From: Streptomyces sp. Act143
GTDB taxonomy: Bacteria; Actinomycetota; Actinomycetes; Streptomycetales; Streptomycetaceae
Reading direction: 5' to 3'
Length of the DNA: 64,000 nt
Assembly: GCF_003143935.1 (NCBI RefSeq)
Contig: NZ_QFRX01000001.1
Location: 8,519,507-8,583,506, forward strand
A program made the position numbers and the translations under genes. The first letter of the stretch is position 1, and each line of letters opens with the position of its first letter. This document shows positions 50,248-59,265 of the stretch, one piece after another. The notes under the pieces are model-generated. The model worked only from the letters and a program-made list of their open reading frames with translations, made no database searches and was not told where the DNA came from.

Positions 50248-51486
50248 ATGGCGCCCGGCAGGAACCGCGGCTGGCTGCTCCGCCTCGTCATCGCCTTCAG
50301 CTTCGCGCAGGGGGCGGTGTCGATGGCCCGGCCCGCCGTCTCCTACCGGGCCCTCGCGCTGGGCGCGGACGAGCGGGCCATCGGTGTCATCGCGGGGGTC
50401 TACGCCCTGCTCCCGCTGTTCGCCGCGGTCCCGCTGGGCCGGCGCACCGACCACGGCCGCTGCGCACCCCTGCTGCCCGTCGGCGTGGTCCTGATAGCGG
50501 GCGGCTGCGCACTGAGCGGCATCGCAGGCTCCCTGTGGGCGATGGCGGTCTGGAGCGGGGTGATGGGCCTCGGCCACCTCTGCTTCGTGATCGGCGCCCA
50601 GTCCCTGGTCGCCCGCCAGTCCGCCCCGCACGAACAGGACCGCAACTTCGGCCACTTCACCATCGGCGCCTCCCTCGGCCAGTTGGTCGGCCCGGTCGCC
50701 GCGGGCGCGCTGATCGGCGGCCAGGACATGGCGGGCACCAGCGCCCTCGCCCTGCTCGTCGCGGGGGCGGGCGCCGCGGTCGCGGTCACCTCCCTGTGGC
50801 GCATCGAGGACCGTACGGCGGTCAAGTCCCGTACGGAACAAGGCGACCGGGTCCCCGTGGGGCGCATCCTGCGTGCCCGGGGCGTCCCGGCGGGCATCTT
50901 CATCAGCCTCGCCGTCCTCTCCGCGACCGACATCCTCACCGCCTACCTCCCGGTCGTCGGCGAGCACCGCGGAATCGCCCCCTCCGTGATCGGTCTCCTG
51001 CTCAGCCTCCGCGCGGCCGCCACTATCGCCTGTCGCCTGGTGCTGACCCCGCTGCTGCGGCTGCTGGGCCGCGCCATGCTGCTGACCGTCACCTGCCTGC
51101 TGGCCGCCGTGCTGTGCGCCGGCATCGCCCTGCCGGTGCCGGTGTGGGCGCTCGCGCTGATGCTCGCGGTGCTCGGCTTCTGCCTCGGCGTCGGGCAGCC
51201 GCTGTCCATGACGACGGTCGTGCAGGCGGCCCCCGACGGCGCCCGCTCCACCGCCCTCGCCCTGCGCCTGACCGGCAACCGCCTCGGCCAGGTGGCCGCG
51301 CCCGCCACGGCGGGCCTGGTCGCGGGGGTCGCAGGGGTGGCGGCGCCCTTCGTGATGCTGGGCGCGCTGCTGCTGCTGTCGGCGGGGGTGGCGCTGCGCT
51401 CGCCGGAGCGGCCGGCCGGGGAGCCGGGGACGGCGTCCGGAATCCGCCGTTCGGGAGCGGCGGTGGGCCGTAAGGAGGACGCCTGA
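50248..51486 (+). CDS. MFS transporter
   Basis: A 412-residue transporter with 12 predicted hydrophobic segments. The loop 2-3 motif is PLGRRTDHGR, a reduced MFS motif A. The second half shows GFCLGVGQPLSMTTVVQAAPDGARSTALALRLTGNRLGQ, seen in some drug/metabolite exporters. AAGGAG precedes the ATG and it lies 22 nt after the citrate symporter gene. The substrate is unknown; an export role paired with citrate uptake is only context. Confidence 0.87.
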   Translation: MAPGRNRGWLLRLVIAFSFAQGAVSMARPAVSYRALALGADERAIGVIAGVYALLPLFAAVPLGRRTDHGRCAPLLPVGVVLIAGGCALSGIAGSLWAMAVWSGVMGLGHLCFVIGAQSLVARQSAPHEQDRNFGHFTIGASLGQLVGPVAAGALIGGQDMAGTSALALLVAGAGAAVAVTSLWRIEDRTAVKSRTEQGDRVPVGRILRARGVPAGIFISLAVLSATDILTAYLPVVGEHRGIAPSVIGLLLSLRAAATIACRLVLTPLLRLLGRAMLLTVTCLLAAVLCAGIALPVPVWALALMLAVLGFCLGVGQPLSMTTVVQAAPDGARSTALALRLTGNRLGQVAAPATAGLVAGVAGVAAPFVMLGALLLLSAGVALRSPERPAGEPGTASGIRRSGAAVGRKEDA

Positions 51487-51534
51487 CGGAGTGTCGGGGC
51501 GTGTTCCCGCACAAGAAGTGGCGTATGTGACACA

Positions 51535-51575
51535 GAGTCAGACGCGATGCGATTTGTATGAAAATCGCCTGACTC
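51535..51575 (+). promoter_or_regulatory. Stem-loop just upstream of the ribosome site
   Basis: GAGTCAG (51535-51541) pairs with CTGACTC (51569-51575), and GCGATTT (51549-51555) with AAATCGC (51562-51568), leaving a 7-nt bulge and a 6-nt loop. The 3' arm touches GGAGG (51576-51580). In RNA it could control translation of the gene at 51589; in DNA it could be an operator. Confidence 0.6.
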
Positions 51576-51588
51576 GGAGGAAATGCGC

Positions 51589-52203
51589 ATGCCCATCGTC
51601 GCCCGCCCCCGCCGCGCCCGCGGCCGTACCGCAGCCCTCGCGGCGCTCACCGTCGCAGGCACCGCTCTGATCGGCGCACCTGCCGCAGCGGCGCCCGGCG
51701 ACAACGGAGACGTCAAGATCCACGAGAACGGCACGCCGTTCGACGACCAACGGGACGAGTCGAAGGTCTGCGACTTCTACCTCGCGGCCTTCGGCTTCGA
51801 CCAGCAGGAGGACGTCAGCTGGAGCATCGACCCGCAGGGCCAGGGGCCGAACGCGGGTGCCGGACACCTCGAGGGCGACATCACGACCGACGACCAGGGC
51901 GCCGCGCACACCGTGCCGCTGGGGCTGCCCAACGGGCTGTACAAGCTCACCTGGAAGACCGCCGACGGCAACGGTGCGGGCAAGTTCAAGGTGTTCACCG
52001 TCGACTGCGCGAGCCCGAAGCCGACGCCGAGCATGCCGGGCGGCGGTCCGGGCGGCCCCAACGGAGGTCCTCCGGCGGGCGGCGGCGGACTCGCCCGGGA
52101 CGCGGCGATGGGGCCCGTGGCCGGTGCCGCCGTGGTGGGCCTGGCCGCCGTCGGCGGTGCGGTGTGGCTGCGGCTCCGCCGTCGCCCGCACGGCGCGTCC
52201 TAG
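51589..52203 (+). CDS. Secreted protein with C-terminal membrane anchor, partner of sortase
   Basis: A 204-residue protein from ATG 51589, chosen because GGAGG at 51576-51580 has 8-nt spacing to it (ATG 51583 has 2). The signal peptide ends near AAA-APGDN (residue 36). The middle domain (about 40-140) has two Cys that may pair (VCDFY and FTVDC), and is beta-rich. A Pro/Gly-rich stretch leads to a hydrophobic helix (GPVAGAAVVGLAAVGGAVWL) and RLRRRPHGAS. No LPXTG-like motif is present. It ends 3 nt before the sortase start, suggesting a paired role in the cell envelope. Confidence 0.72.
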   Translation: MPIVARPRRARGRTAALAALTVAGTALIGAPAAAAPGDNGDVKIHENGTPFDDQRDESKVCDFYLAAFGFDQQEDVSWSIDPQGQGPNAGAGHLEGDITTDDQGAAHTVPLGLPNGLYKLTWKTADGNGAGKFKVFTVDCASPKPTPSMPGGGPGGPNGGPPAGGGGLARDAAMGPVAGAAVVGLAAVGGAVWLRLRRRPHGAS

Positions 52204-52206
52204 ACC

Positions 52207-53454
52207 GTGTCCTTCGGATCGGCCCGACCCGGGGCCACCGCACCTGAGGGCGCGGGGGAGCGGGGCGTGGGCGCGCAGCCGCACGGCGCAGGAGGGAGCC
52301 GCCGCGACCGGGGCCACCCCTCCGGGACCGGGCGCGCCACGCCCCGCGGCCCCGGGGTGATCCGAGCGGCACGGACCGGGCCCCGGCGAACTCCCCGGCG
52401 CCGGAGCCGCGCCTACCGGCTGGTGCGGACGGCCGCGGTGGCCGGCTGCCTGATCCTGGCGGGTGTCCTCTGGACGCACGACGAGGTTCCCGACGACACG
52501 GCGGTGCCCGGCGATACGGTCACCGCCGCGGGGCGGGGTGCCGCGGCCGGGGCGGAGGACGCCGTGGGGTCGGGTGCCGCGGCCGGGCCGGGGGACGCCG
52601 TGGGATCGGGCGCCGGGGGCGGGCCGGGCGCCGTGGCCGGGACGGGAAGCGCCGTCGGGCAGGGTGCCGCGGCCGGGACGGGAAGCGCCGCTGGGCAGGG
52701 CGCCGCCGTCGGCCCGGGCGCCCGGGCCGACGGACGTGCGGCAGCACAGGAGGCGCCGGCCAGGGGCACCGGCCTGCACGCGCCCCCGTCCGCCCCGACC
52801 GGCGGCGGCGTGGCCGGAACGGGGCCGGAACCAACCGCTCCCGACCCGGGCGCGGCCCGGTCCCGGCCGACCGCCCCCGAAGCGCAGGGGGCACGCACCC
52901 CGCAGCCCCGTACCGGCGCTGACGGCGTACGGCGCCCGGGGCGCCCCGCGGTGTCGGCGCCCCGCCCCCTGCCGCCTTCGCGGGCCACCCGGCTTCTGAT
53001 CCCGTATCTGGACGTCGACGCCCCGGTCACGGACCTGCGGCTCGACCGGCACCGGCGTCTGGAGGCACCGCCGGGCGATGATCCGAACCTCGTGGGCTGG
53101 TACAAGGACGGCCCGGCCCCCGGCGGACAGGGGACCGCCGTGGTGGTGGGTCATCTGGACACCGACACCGGCCCCGCGGTCTTCGCGGGCCTGTCCGAGC
53201 TGAAACGCGGGCGCCTGATCGAGGTGCGGCGTGCGGACGGACGTACCGCTGTCTACCGCGTCGACGCCGTCCGGGAGTACGACAAGGCGCACTTCCCCGA
53301 CCGGGAGGTGTACGGCTCCCGGGGCCGCCCCGAACTGCGGCTCATCACCTGCGGCGGCGCGTACGACCGCAGGACCGGCTACTCGGGCAACCTCGTCGTC
53401 TTCGCCCGCCTCGTGGCGGCCCGGGACGCCCCGGCGGCAGCCGCCCGACGCTGA
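52207..53454 (+). CDS. Class F-type sortase
   Basis: Up to 415 residues from GTG 52207; an in-frame GTG at 52357 would give a shorter form. One membrane helix lies near residue 75 (YRLVRTAAVAGCLILAGVLW), then a long Gly/Ala/Pro-rich linker from repeated DNA, then the sortase domain (about 255-400). The catalytic set is visible: His in VVVGHLDTDTG, Cys in LRLITCGGAYD, and Arg in RRTGYSGNLVVFA. It would join or anchor surface proteins. It follows the secreted protein by 3 nt; the LPMO LAETG protein is more likely served by a class E enzyme. Confidence 0.8.
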   Translation: MSFGSARPGATAPEGAGERGVGAQPHGAGGSRRDRGHPSGTGRATPRGPGVIRAARTGPRRTPRRRSRAYRLVRTAAVAGCLILAGVLWTHDEVPDDTAVPGDTVTAAGRGAAAGAEDAVGSGAAAGPGDAVGSGAGGGPGAVAGTGSAVGQGAAAGTGSAAGQGAAVGPGARADGRAAAQEAPARGTGLHAPPSAPTGGGVAGTGPEPTAPDPGAARSRPTAPEAQGARTPQPRTGADGVRRPGRPAVSAPRPLPPSRATRLLIPYLDVDAPVTDLRLDRHRRLEAPPGDDPNLVGWYKDGPAPGGQGTAVVVGHLDTDTGPAVFAGLSELKRGRLIEVRRADGRTAVYRVDAVREYDKAHFPDREVYGSRGRPELRLITCGGAYDRRTGYSGNLVVFARLVAARDAPAAAARR

Positions 53455-53648
53455 CCCCGGCGCTTTCCGAGGCTGAATATGACCGTCCGGTTTCTCACGT
53501 GCTGGACCACACCGTCCGATCCTGCCCGTTCTCTTCCCCCGGCCGCGCACATTCCGTTAACTTCCGTGACTCATAGGCCCCGTGCGACTCGCCCGGGGCA
53601 TTCGGCCACGGAGCAACAGCGCTCAGTCAGCCCCCGGGGGCACCTGCC

Positions 53649-54986
53649 ATGACACGCGCCATCTCTCTGCACGACGTGAACAAGAGCTATACGCGAGGCA
53701 CTCGGGTGGTGGACCGGCTCACGCTGGACATCGCGCCGGGCGAGTTCCTCGTGCTGCTGGGCCCCTCCGGCTGCGGCAAGTCCACCGTCCTCAGGATGAT
53801 CGCGGGTCTTGAGGAGATCGACGAGGGCGAGCTGCTGCTCGACGGCGAGTACGCCAACGACCTCCCGCCGTCCGAGCGGGACATCGCGATGGTCTTCCAG
53901 AACTTCGCCCTCTATCCGAGCATGACGAGCCGCGACAACATCGGCTTCCCGCTGCGCATCGAGGCCCCCGGCGCCGACCCGCGCCCGCGCGTGGACGCCA
54001 CCGCCCGCATGCTGGGCATCGAGGAGCTCCTCGACCGCTTCCCCGCCCAGCTCTCCGGCGGTGAACGCCAGCGCGTCGCCATGGGCCGGGCCATCGCCCG
54101 TCACCCCTCGGCGTTCCTGATGGACGAGCCGCTGTCCAACCTCGACGCCAAGCTCCGCAACCACCTGCGCGCCGAAATATCCGCGCTCACCCGCGAATTG
54201 GGCGTCACCACGGTCTACGTCACCCACGACCAGGCCGAGGCCATGTCGCTCGGCGACCGGGTCGCCGTCCTGCGGGGCGGCGTCCTGCAACAGGTCGGCA
54301 GCCCGCGCGAGGTGTACGCGCTGCCCCGCAACGTCTTCGTCGCCGCCTTCATCGGCACCCCGCGGATCAACCTCCTCCAGGGCCTGGTCCGCGCCCCGCT
54401 CGACGGCGCGATGACCATCAGCCTCGGCAAGCAGTACCTGCGGCTGCCCGAACCCCTGTCCCTGGATCACCAGTTGCTCCGCGTCCAGCAGGGCCGCGAG
54501 GTCATCGTGGGGCTGCGTTCGGAGGCGGTGCGCATCGCCAAGCCGTCCGCCGCCCGCCCCGGCGAGATGCCGCTCACCGGCCTCGTGGAGCACGTCGAGT
54601 TCCAGGGCCACGAGAACCTCGTCCACTTCAACACCGGCTCCCGCCCGGCCGTCGTGCCCGACCTGGAGGCCCCGCGACCCGCCGCCCGCCCCGCCCGGCG
54701 CCGCCGCCGTGAGGGGCCGGGCGTCCTGGACCGGCTCCGGCAGCGCGCGGACGCCCTGCGCGCGGGCCCGGTGGTGGTCCTCGACGAGCCGCCGGACAAC
54801 ACCCCCGTGGCGCCGCCGGAGGGCCGCCTCCCCGGCGACCTGATCGTCCGCACCACCCCCGACCTCCAGCTCCGCCACGGCATGCACGTCCCTCTCCTGG
54901 TCGACCTCGCCCACCTGTTCGTCTTCGACCAGCACGGCGAACGCATCAGCCCGGCCCCGGCACGCCTGCCGGACCTGGAGGAGTGA
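53649..54986 (+). CDS. Orphan sugar-ABC ATPase, MsiK/UgpC-like
   Basis: A 445-residue ATPase. Walker A is GPSGCGKSTVLRMI, the signature is LSGGERQRVAMGRA, Walker B is AFLMDEPLSNLDAKLR, and the switch His is in YVTHDQAEAMSLGD. A C-terminal regulatory (TOBE/OB) domain is interrupted by an Ala/Arg/Pro-rich insert of about 40 residues (about 345-390), unlike standard MsiK. No permeases or binding protein are adjacent; in Streptomyces one MsiK ATPase can energise several sugar importers, and this may be a second such shared subunit. The ribosome site before ATG 53649 is weak. Confidence 0.85.
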   Translation: MTRAISLHDVNKSYTRGTRVVDRLTLDIAPGEFLVLLGPSGCGKSTVLRMIAGLEEIDEGELLLDGEYANDLPPSERDIAMVFQNFALYPSMTSRDNIGFPLRIEAPGADPRPRVDATARMLGIEELLDRFPAQLSGGERQRVAMGRAIARHPSAFLMDEPLSNLDAKLRNHLRAEISALTRELGVTTVYVTHDQAEAMSLGDRVAVLRGGVLQQVGSPREVYALPRNVFVAAFIGTPRINLLQGLVRAPLDGAMTISLGKQYLRLPEPLSLDHQLLRVQQGREVIVGLRSEAVRIAKPSAARPGEMPLTGLVEHVEFQGHENLVHFNTGSRPAVVPDLEAPRPAARPARRRRREGPGVLDRLRQRADALRAGPVVVLDEPPDNTPVAPPEGRLPGDLIVRTTPDLQLRHGMHVPLLVDLAHLFVFDQHGERISPAPARLPDLEE

Positions 54987-55297
54987 CGGCCGGGCACGGT
55001 GTCCGGGCGCGGGGCGCGGGTGCCGCACGCGTATCTGCCTGCCTGACCTGCCCCTGCGCTTACCTGTATGACCTGCCAATATGCATGTCTGTATGAACGC
55101 GCACCTCACCTGACCCGCGCCACCCCCGACCAGCAGTTCACGGGCGGACGGTCGGGGGTCGGTGGGGAGGGGTGACGGCCGGGTCGGGGCCGGCTTCTGA
55201 TGGCATGAGTGCATGAGCGTCTGGCATTCGAAAACTAACGTCGCTAGTTTATGAGCCGGACGACGACACGGCCACGCCCCCGCCGGGAGGACGCACG
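54987..55297. other. Intergenic region before the aldehyde dehydrogenase gene
   Basis: A 311-nt gap without a convincing gene. It begins with CCTGCCTG- and CTGTATGA-type short repeats, holds a hairpin (CCCCCGACC at 55123-55131 pairing with GGTCGGGGG at 55150-55158, 18-nt loop), and ends with the operator at 55232-55250 and the leader of the dehydrogenase gene. Confidence 0.6.
55232..55250. promoter_or_regulatory. Operator before the aldehyde dehydrogenase gene
   Basis: AAACTAACGTCGCTAGTTT is a near-perfect inverted repeat (8 of 9 pairs). It lies 48-66 nt before the start at 55298. A second copy of this type is at 61737-61755, next to the TetR gene at 61069, which is the likely binder. Confidence 0.75.
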
Positions 55298-56686
55298 ATG
55301 AAGGCACACGACGGCATGTACATCGACGGCACATGGCGGCCCGCCGCCGGCCGGGACACGATCGAGGTCGTGAACCCGGTCGACGAACAGGTCATCGGCC
55401 GGGTCCCGGCCGGTACCGCCGAGGACGTCGACACCGCCGTACGGGCCGCCCGTGCCGCCCTCCCGGCCTGGGCCGCCACCCCGCCCGCCGAGCGGGCCGC
55501 GCGGCTGGCCGCCCTCCGGGACGCCCTCGTGGCCCGCAAGGACGAGATCGCCGAGACGGTCACCGCCGAGCTCGGCTCACCCCTGAAGTTCTCCGAGAAC
55601 GTCCACGCGGCCGTCCCGATCGCCGTCGCGGGCTCGTACGCCGAGCTCGCCGCGACCCACGCCTTCGAGGAGAAGGTCGGCAACTCCACCGTCCTCCACG
55701 AGCCCATCGGCGTGGTCGGGGCCATCACGCCCTGGAACTACCCCCTGCACCAGATCGTCGCCAAGGTCGCCCCGGCCCTCGCGGCCGGCTGCACGGTGGT
55801 GCTCAAGCCCGCCGAGGACACCCCGCTGGTCGCCCAGCTCTTCGCCGAGGCGGTCCACGAGGCGGGCGTCCCCGCCGGCGTCTTCAACCTGGTCACCGGT
55901 CGCGGCCCGGTCGCGGGCCAGGCCCTTGCCGAGCACCCGGGGGTCGACCTGGTCTCCTTCACCGGCTCCACCGCGGTCGGCCGCCAGATCGCCGTCACGG
56001 CCGGGGCCGCCATCAAGAAGGTCGCCCTGGAACTCGGCGGCAAGTCCGCCAACGTGATCCTGCCGAGTGCCGACCTCGCCAAGGCCGTCAACGTCGGCGT
56101 CGCCAACGTCATGTCCAACTCCGGCCAGACGTGCAGCGCGTGGACCCGCATGCTCGTCCACCGCGACCGGTACGACGAGGCGGTGCGGCTCGCCGCCACC
56201 GCCGCCGCCAAGTACGGCGACCGCATCGGCCCGGTCGTCAACGCCAAGCAGCGGGACAGGGTGCGGAGTTACATCCAGAAAGGGCTGGCGGAGGGCGCCC
56301 GGCTGGTCGCCGGTGGCCCCGAATCCCCGCGTGAGCAGGGATACTTCGTCGCCCCGACGGTCTTCGCCGACGTCACCCCCGAGATGACGATCGCCCAGGA
56401 GGAGATCTTCGGCCCCGTCCTCTCCGTCCTCCGCTACGACGACGAGGACGACGCCCTGCGCATCGCCAACGGCACGGTGTACGGCCTCGCGGGCGCCGTC
56501 TGGGCCGGCGAGGAGGCCGAGGCGGTGGCCTTCGCGCGCCGGATGGACACCGGGCAGGTCGACATCAACGGCGGCCGTTTCAACCCCCTGGCCCCGTTCG
56601 GCGGTTACAAGCAGTCCGGCGTCGGCCGCGAGCTCGGCTCGCACGGTCTCGCCGAGTACCTCCAGACCAAGTCCCTCCAGTTCTGA
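55298..56686 (+). CDS. NAD(P)-dependent aldehyde dehydrogenase
   Basis: A 462-residue enzyme of the ALDH superfamily. GGTYACTF-like cofactor region FTGSTAVGRQIAVTAG, Glu245 (ALELGGKSAN) and catalytic Cys279 (SGQTCSAW) are intact; QEEIFGPVLSVLRY and the C-terminal FGGYKQSGVGRELG are typical. It oxidises an aldehyde to its acid. GGGAGG precedes the ATG. It heads a set with the alcohol dehydrogenase 11 nt downstream, so the natural route may be alcohol to aldehyde to acid. An operator at 55232-55250 suggests control by the TetR at 61069. Confidence 0.93.
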   Translation: MKAHDGMYIDGTWRPAAGRDTIEVVNPVDEQVIGRVPAGTAEDVDTAVRAARAALPAWAATPPAERAARLAALRDALVARKDEIAETVTAELGSPLKFSENVHAAVPIAVAGSYAELAATHAFEEKVGNSTVLHEPIGVVGAITPWNYPLHQIVAKVAPALAAGCTVVLKPAEDTPLVAQLFAEAVHEAGVPAGVFNLVTGRGPVAGQALAEHPGVDLVSFTGSTAVGRQIAVTAGAAIKKVALELGGKSANVILPSADLAKAVNVGVANVMSNSGQTCSAWTRMLVHRDRYDEAVRLAATAAAKYGDRIGPVVNAKQRDRVRSYIQKGLAEGARLVAGGPESPREQGYFVAPTVFADVTPEMTIAQEEIFGPVLSVLRYDDEDDALRIANGTVYGLAGAVWAGEEAEAVAFARRMDTGQVDINGGRFNPLAPFGGYKQSGVGRELGSHGLAEYLQTKSLQF

Positions 56687-56697
56687 GGAGCGTTTCC

Positions 56698-57777
56698 GTG
56701 GTTCGCGCAGCAGTCCTTCGCGCCGTGGGCGCCCCCCTGGAGATCACCGACATCGAGCTCCCGGACCCCGGCCCCGGCCAGGTCCGCGTCCGGCTCGCCG
56801 CCGCCGGCGTCTGCCACTCCGACCTGTCGCTGTCCAACGGCACCATGCGGGTACCGGTCCCGGCGGTCCTCGGCCACGAGGGCGCGGGCACGGTGGTCGC
56901 CATTGGCGAAGGCGTCACGGGGGTGGCGCCCGGTGACCCCGTCGTCCTCAACTGGGCCCCGGCCTGCGGCGGCTGCCACGCCTGCGCGCTCGGCGAGGTC
57001 TGGCTGTGCGCCAACGCCCTCAACGGCGCCGCCGCCGTCCACGCCCGCACCGCGGACGGCACCGACCTGCACCCCGGCCTGAACGTCGCCGCGTTCGCCG
57101 AGGAGACCGTCGTGTCCGCCTCCTGCGTCCTGCCGCTCCCCGACGGCATCCCGCTCACCGACGCGGCCCTCCTCGGCTGCGCCGTCCTCACCGGCTACGG
57201 CGCCGTCCATCACTCGGCACGCGTCCGCGAGGGCGAGACGGTCGCGGTGTTCGGCGTCGGGGGAGTGGGCCTGGCCACCCTCCAGGCGGCCCGGATCGCG
57301 GGCGCCTCGAAGATCGTCGCGGTCGATGTCTCCCCGGAGAAGGAGGAGCTGGCGCGTTCGGCGGGAGCCACCGACTACGTCGTCGCCTCCGACGCCACCG
57401 CCCGCGAGATCAGGGCCCTCACGGGCAAGCAGGGCGTGGACGTGGCCGTCGAGTGCGTGGGCCGCGCCACGACCATCCGCGCCGCCTGGGACTCCACCCG
57501 CCGCGGCGGCCGTACGACGGTCGTCGGCATCGGCGGCAAGGACCAGCAGGTCGCCTTCAACGCCCTGGAGATCTTCCACTGGGGCAGGACCCTGTCGGGC
57601 TGCGTCTACGGCAACTCCGACCCCGCGACGGACCTGCCGGTGCTCGCCGGACACGTCCGCGCGGGCCGCCTGGACCTGGGCGGCCTGGTGACGGAGCGGA
57701 TCGCTCTCGACGGCATCCCGGCGGCCTTCGAGAACATGCTCGCGGGCAAGGGCGGCCGGGCGCTGGTCGTCTTCTAG
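56698..57777 (+). CDS. Zinc-dependent alcohol dehydrogenase (MDR)
   Basis: A 359-residue MDR enzyme. The catalytic zinc region includes GVCHSDLSLSNG and GHEGAGTVVAIGEG; the structural zinc cluster is CGGCHACALGEVWLC (Cys spacing 3, 3, 8). The NAD site is VAVFGVGGVGLATLQAAR. It would oxidise a primary alcohol, or reduce the aldehyde of the adjacent ALDH. GTG at 56698 is the likely start, with GAGGAG before it, 11 nt after the ALDH stop. A strong hairpin ends the pair. Confidence 0.93.
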   Translation: MVRAAVLRAVGAPLEITDIELPDPGPGQVRVRLAAAGVCHSDLSLSNGTMRVPVPAVLGHEGAGTVVAIGEGVTGVAPGDPVVLNWAPACGGCHACALGEVWLCANALNGAAAVHARTADGTDLHPGLNVAAFAEETVVSASCVLPLPDGIPLTDAALLGCAVLTGYGAVHHSARVREGETVAVFGVGGVGLATLQAARIAGASKIVAVDVSPEKEELARSAGATDYVVASDATAREIRALTGKQGVDVAVECVGRATTIRAAWDSTRRGGRTTVVGIGGKDQQVAFNALEIFHWGRTLSGCVYGNSDPATDLPVLAGHVRAGRLDLGGLVTERIALDGIPAAFENMLAGKGGRALVVF

Positions 57778-57785
57778 CCGGTCGC

Positions 57786-57823
57786 CCGGTGTCCCCGGCC
57801 TGCGGTCAGGCCGGGGACACCGG
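57786..57823 (+). terminator. Strong hairpin terminator after the ADH gene
   Basis: CCGGTGTCCCCGGCCTG pairs perfectly with CAGGCCGGGGACACCGG around a CGGT loop, a 17-bp stem, 8 nt past the ADH stop. It ends the aldehyde/alcohol dehydrogenase transcript. Confidence 0.93.
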
Positions 57824-57879
57824 CATGCCCACCCGCCCCTTGAGTGCTCCGGGCAACCTTCGCACCCACCCATTGCCTC

Positions 57880-57899
57880 CATACCGTCCGGTTAGTATG
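57880..57899. promoter_or_regulatory. Candidate TetR-type operator before the MHS transporter
   Basis: CATACCGTCCGGTTAGTATG, a partly palindromic 20-mer (CATAC and GTATG ends, CCGG centre), lies 43-62 nt before the start at 57943. It resembles the site at 46342-46361 when reversed. Confidence 0.55.
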
Positions 57900-57942
57900 T
57901 TCGCCGCCAACGTCCCCACCGCACCCATCGGAGTGTGCACGC

Positions 57943-59265
57943 ATGGACATGGCCCCCTCCGCTCCCTCGCTCCCCACGACCGGCCTCCCCACGGTCAACC
58001 GCCGCCGAGTGGCCACGGCGGCCGCCCTCGCCTCCGCGGTCGAGTGGTACGACTACTTTGTCTTCGGCATAGCCGCCGCACTGGTCCTCGGCGACCTGTA
58101 CTTCCCGGCGGGCAGTTCCACCGCCGGCGTCCTCGCCTCCTTCGCGACCTTCGCCGTCGGCTTCCTGGCCCGCCCGCTCGGCGGCATCGTCGCCGGTCAC
58201 CTCGGCGACAAGCGCGGCCGCAAACCGATGCTGGTCCTGGCGCTCACCCTCATGGGCCTCGCCACCACGGGCATCGGCCTGCTGCCGACCTACGACACGA
58301 TCGGCGTCGCCGCCCCGATCCTGCTGGTCGCCCTGCGCGTCGTGCAGGGCGTCGCGGTCGGCGCGCAGTGGGGCGGCGCGATGCTGCTGGCCACCGAGTA
58401 CGCCCCCGAGGGCAAGCGCGGTGTCTACGGCAGCGTCGTCCAACTCGGCGTCCCCATCGGCGTGGTCACCGCCAACACGGTCTTCCTGCTGGCCGGCGCC
58501 TTCACCACGGACGCCGGGTTCGCGGCCTGGGGCTGGCGGGTCCCGTTCCTGATCGGCCTGTTCGTCCTCGCTCTCGCCTGGTACATCCACGCCAAGGTCG
58601 AGGAGACCCCCGAATTCCGGGATGCCGAGCGGGCGTTGGCCGAGAAGGAGAAGTCGGAGCAGAGCTCCCCGCTGCGCACGATCCTGCGCGACCACCTCGG
58701 CACGGTCCTCCTCGCCGGCGGTTCCTTCGCCGTGAACACCGCGACCTTCTACATCCTCATCACCGGTGTCCTCGACTACACGACCCGCGAACTCGACATG
58801 AGGAAGAGCGCGGTGCTCACCGTCTCGCTGTGCGTCAGCCTCACCCAGCTCGTCCTGATCCCGGCCGCGGCGGCACTCTCCGACCGCTACGGCCGCATCC
58901 GGATCTACACGATCGGCGCGATCGGCATCGCCGCATGGGCGATCCCCCTGTTCCTGCTGATCGACACCGGCTCGCTGCTCTGGCTGGCGGTCGCCACCTT
59001 CGTCGCCAGCTGCTTCCTGAGCATCATGTACGGCCCCCAGGCCGCCCTGTTCGCCGAGCTGTTCACGCCGGAGATGCGCTACACCGGCGCCTCCCTCGGA
59101 TACCAGATCGCGGCCGTGGCGGGCGGCGGCCTCGCGCCCTTCCTGATGGTCCTGCTCCTGGAGGCGACCGGCACCTCCATGGCGGTGTCCGGCTACATCA
59201 TCGCCCTCTCCGCCATCGCCCTGATCTCCATCAAGGTCCTTGCGGGCAGGGCGCGTTCACGCTGA
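57943..59265 (+). CDS. MHS-family MFS transporter (metabolite:H+ symporter)
   Basis: A 440-residue symporter with 12 hydrophobic segments. Family features are SAVEWYDYFVFGIAAAL, GHLGDKRGRKPMLVLAL (MFS motif A), GAQWGGAMLLATEYAPEGKRG and the late PEMRYTGASLGYQIAAV. MHS members take up carboxylates, betaine or shikimate-like compounds. ATG at 57943 follows GGAG with 9-nt spacing. Being between the dehydrogenases and the acyl-CoA dehydrogenase region, it may import a substrate of this route. The last 9 nt overlap the convergent EamA gene. Confidence 0.92.
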   Translation: MDMAPSAPSLPTTGLPTVNRRRVATAAALASAVEWYDYFVFGIAAALVLGDLYFPAGSSTAGVLASFATFAVGFLARPLGGIVAGHLGDKRGRKPMLVLALTLMGLATTGIGLLPTYDTIGVAAPILLVALRVVQGVAVGAQWGGAMLLATEYAPEGKRGVYGSVVQLGVPIGVVTANTVFLLAGAFTTDAGFAAWGWRVPFLIGLFVLALAWYIHAKVEETPEFRDAERALAEKEKSEQSSPLRTILRDHLGTVLLAGGSFAVNTATFYILITGVLDYTTRELDMRKSAVLTVSLCVSLTQLVLIPAAAALSDRYGRIRIYTIGAIGIAAWAIPLFLLIDTGSLLWLAVATFVASCFLSIMYGPQAALFAELFTPEMRYTGASLGYQIAAVAGGGLAPFLMVLLLEATGTSMAVSGYIIALSAIALISIKVLAGRARSR

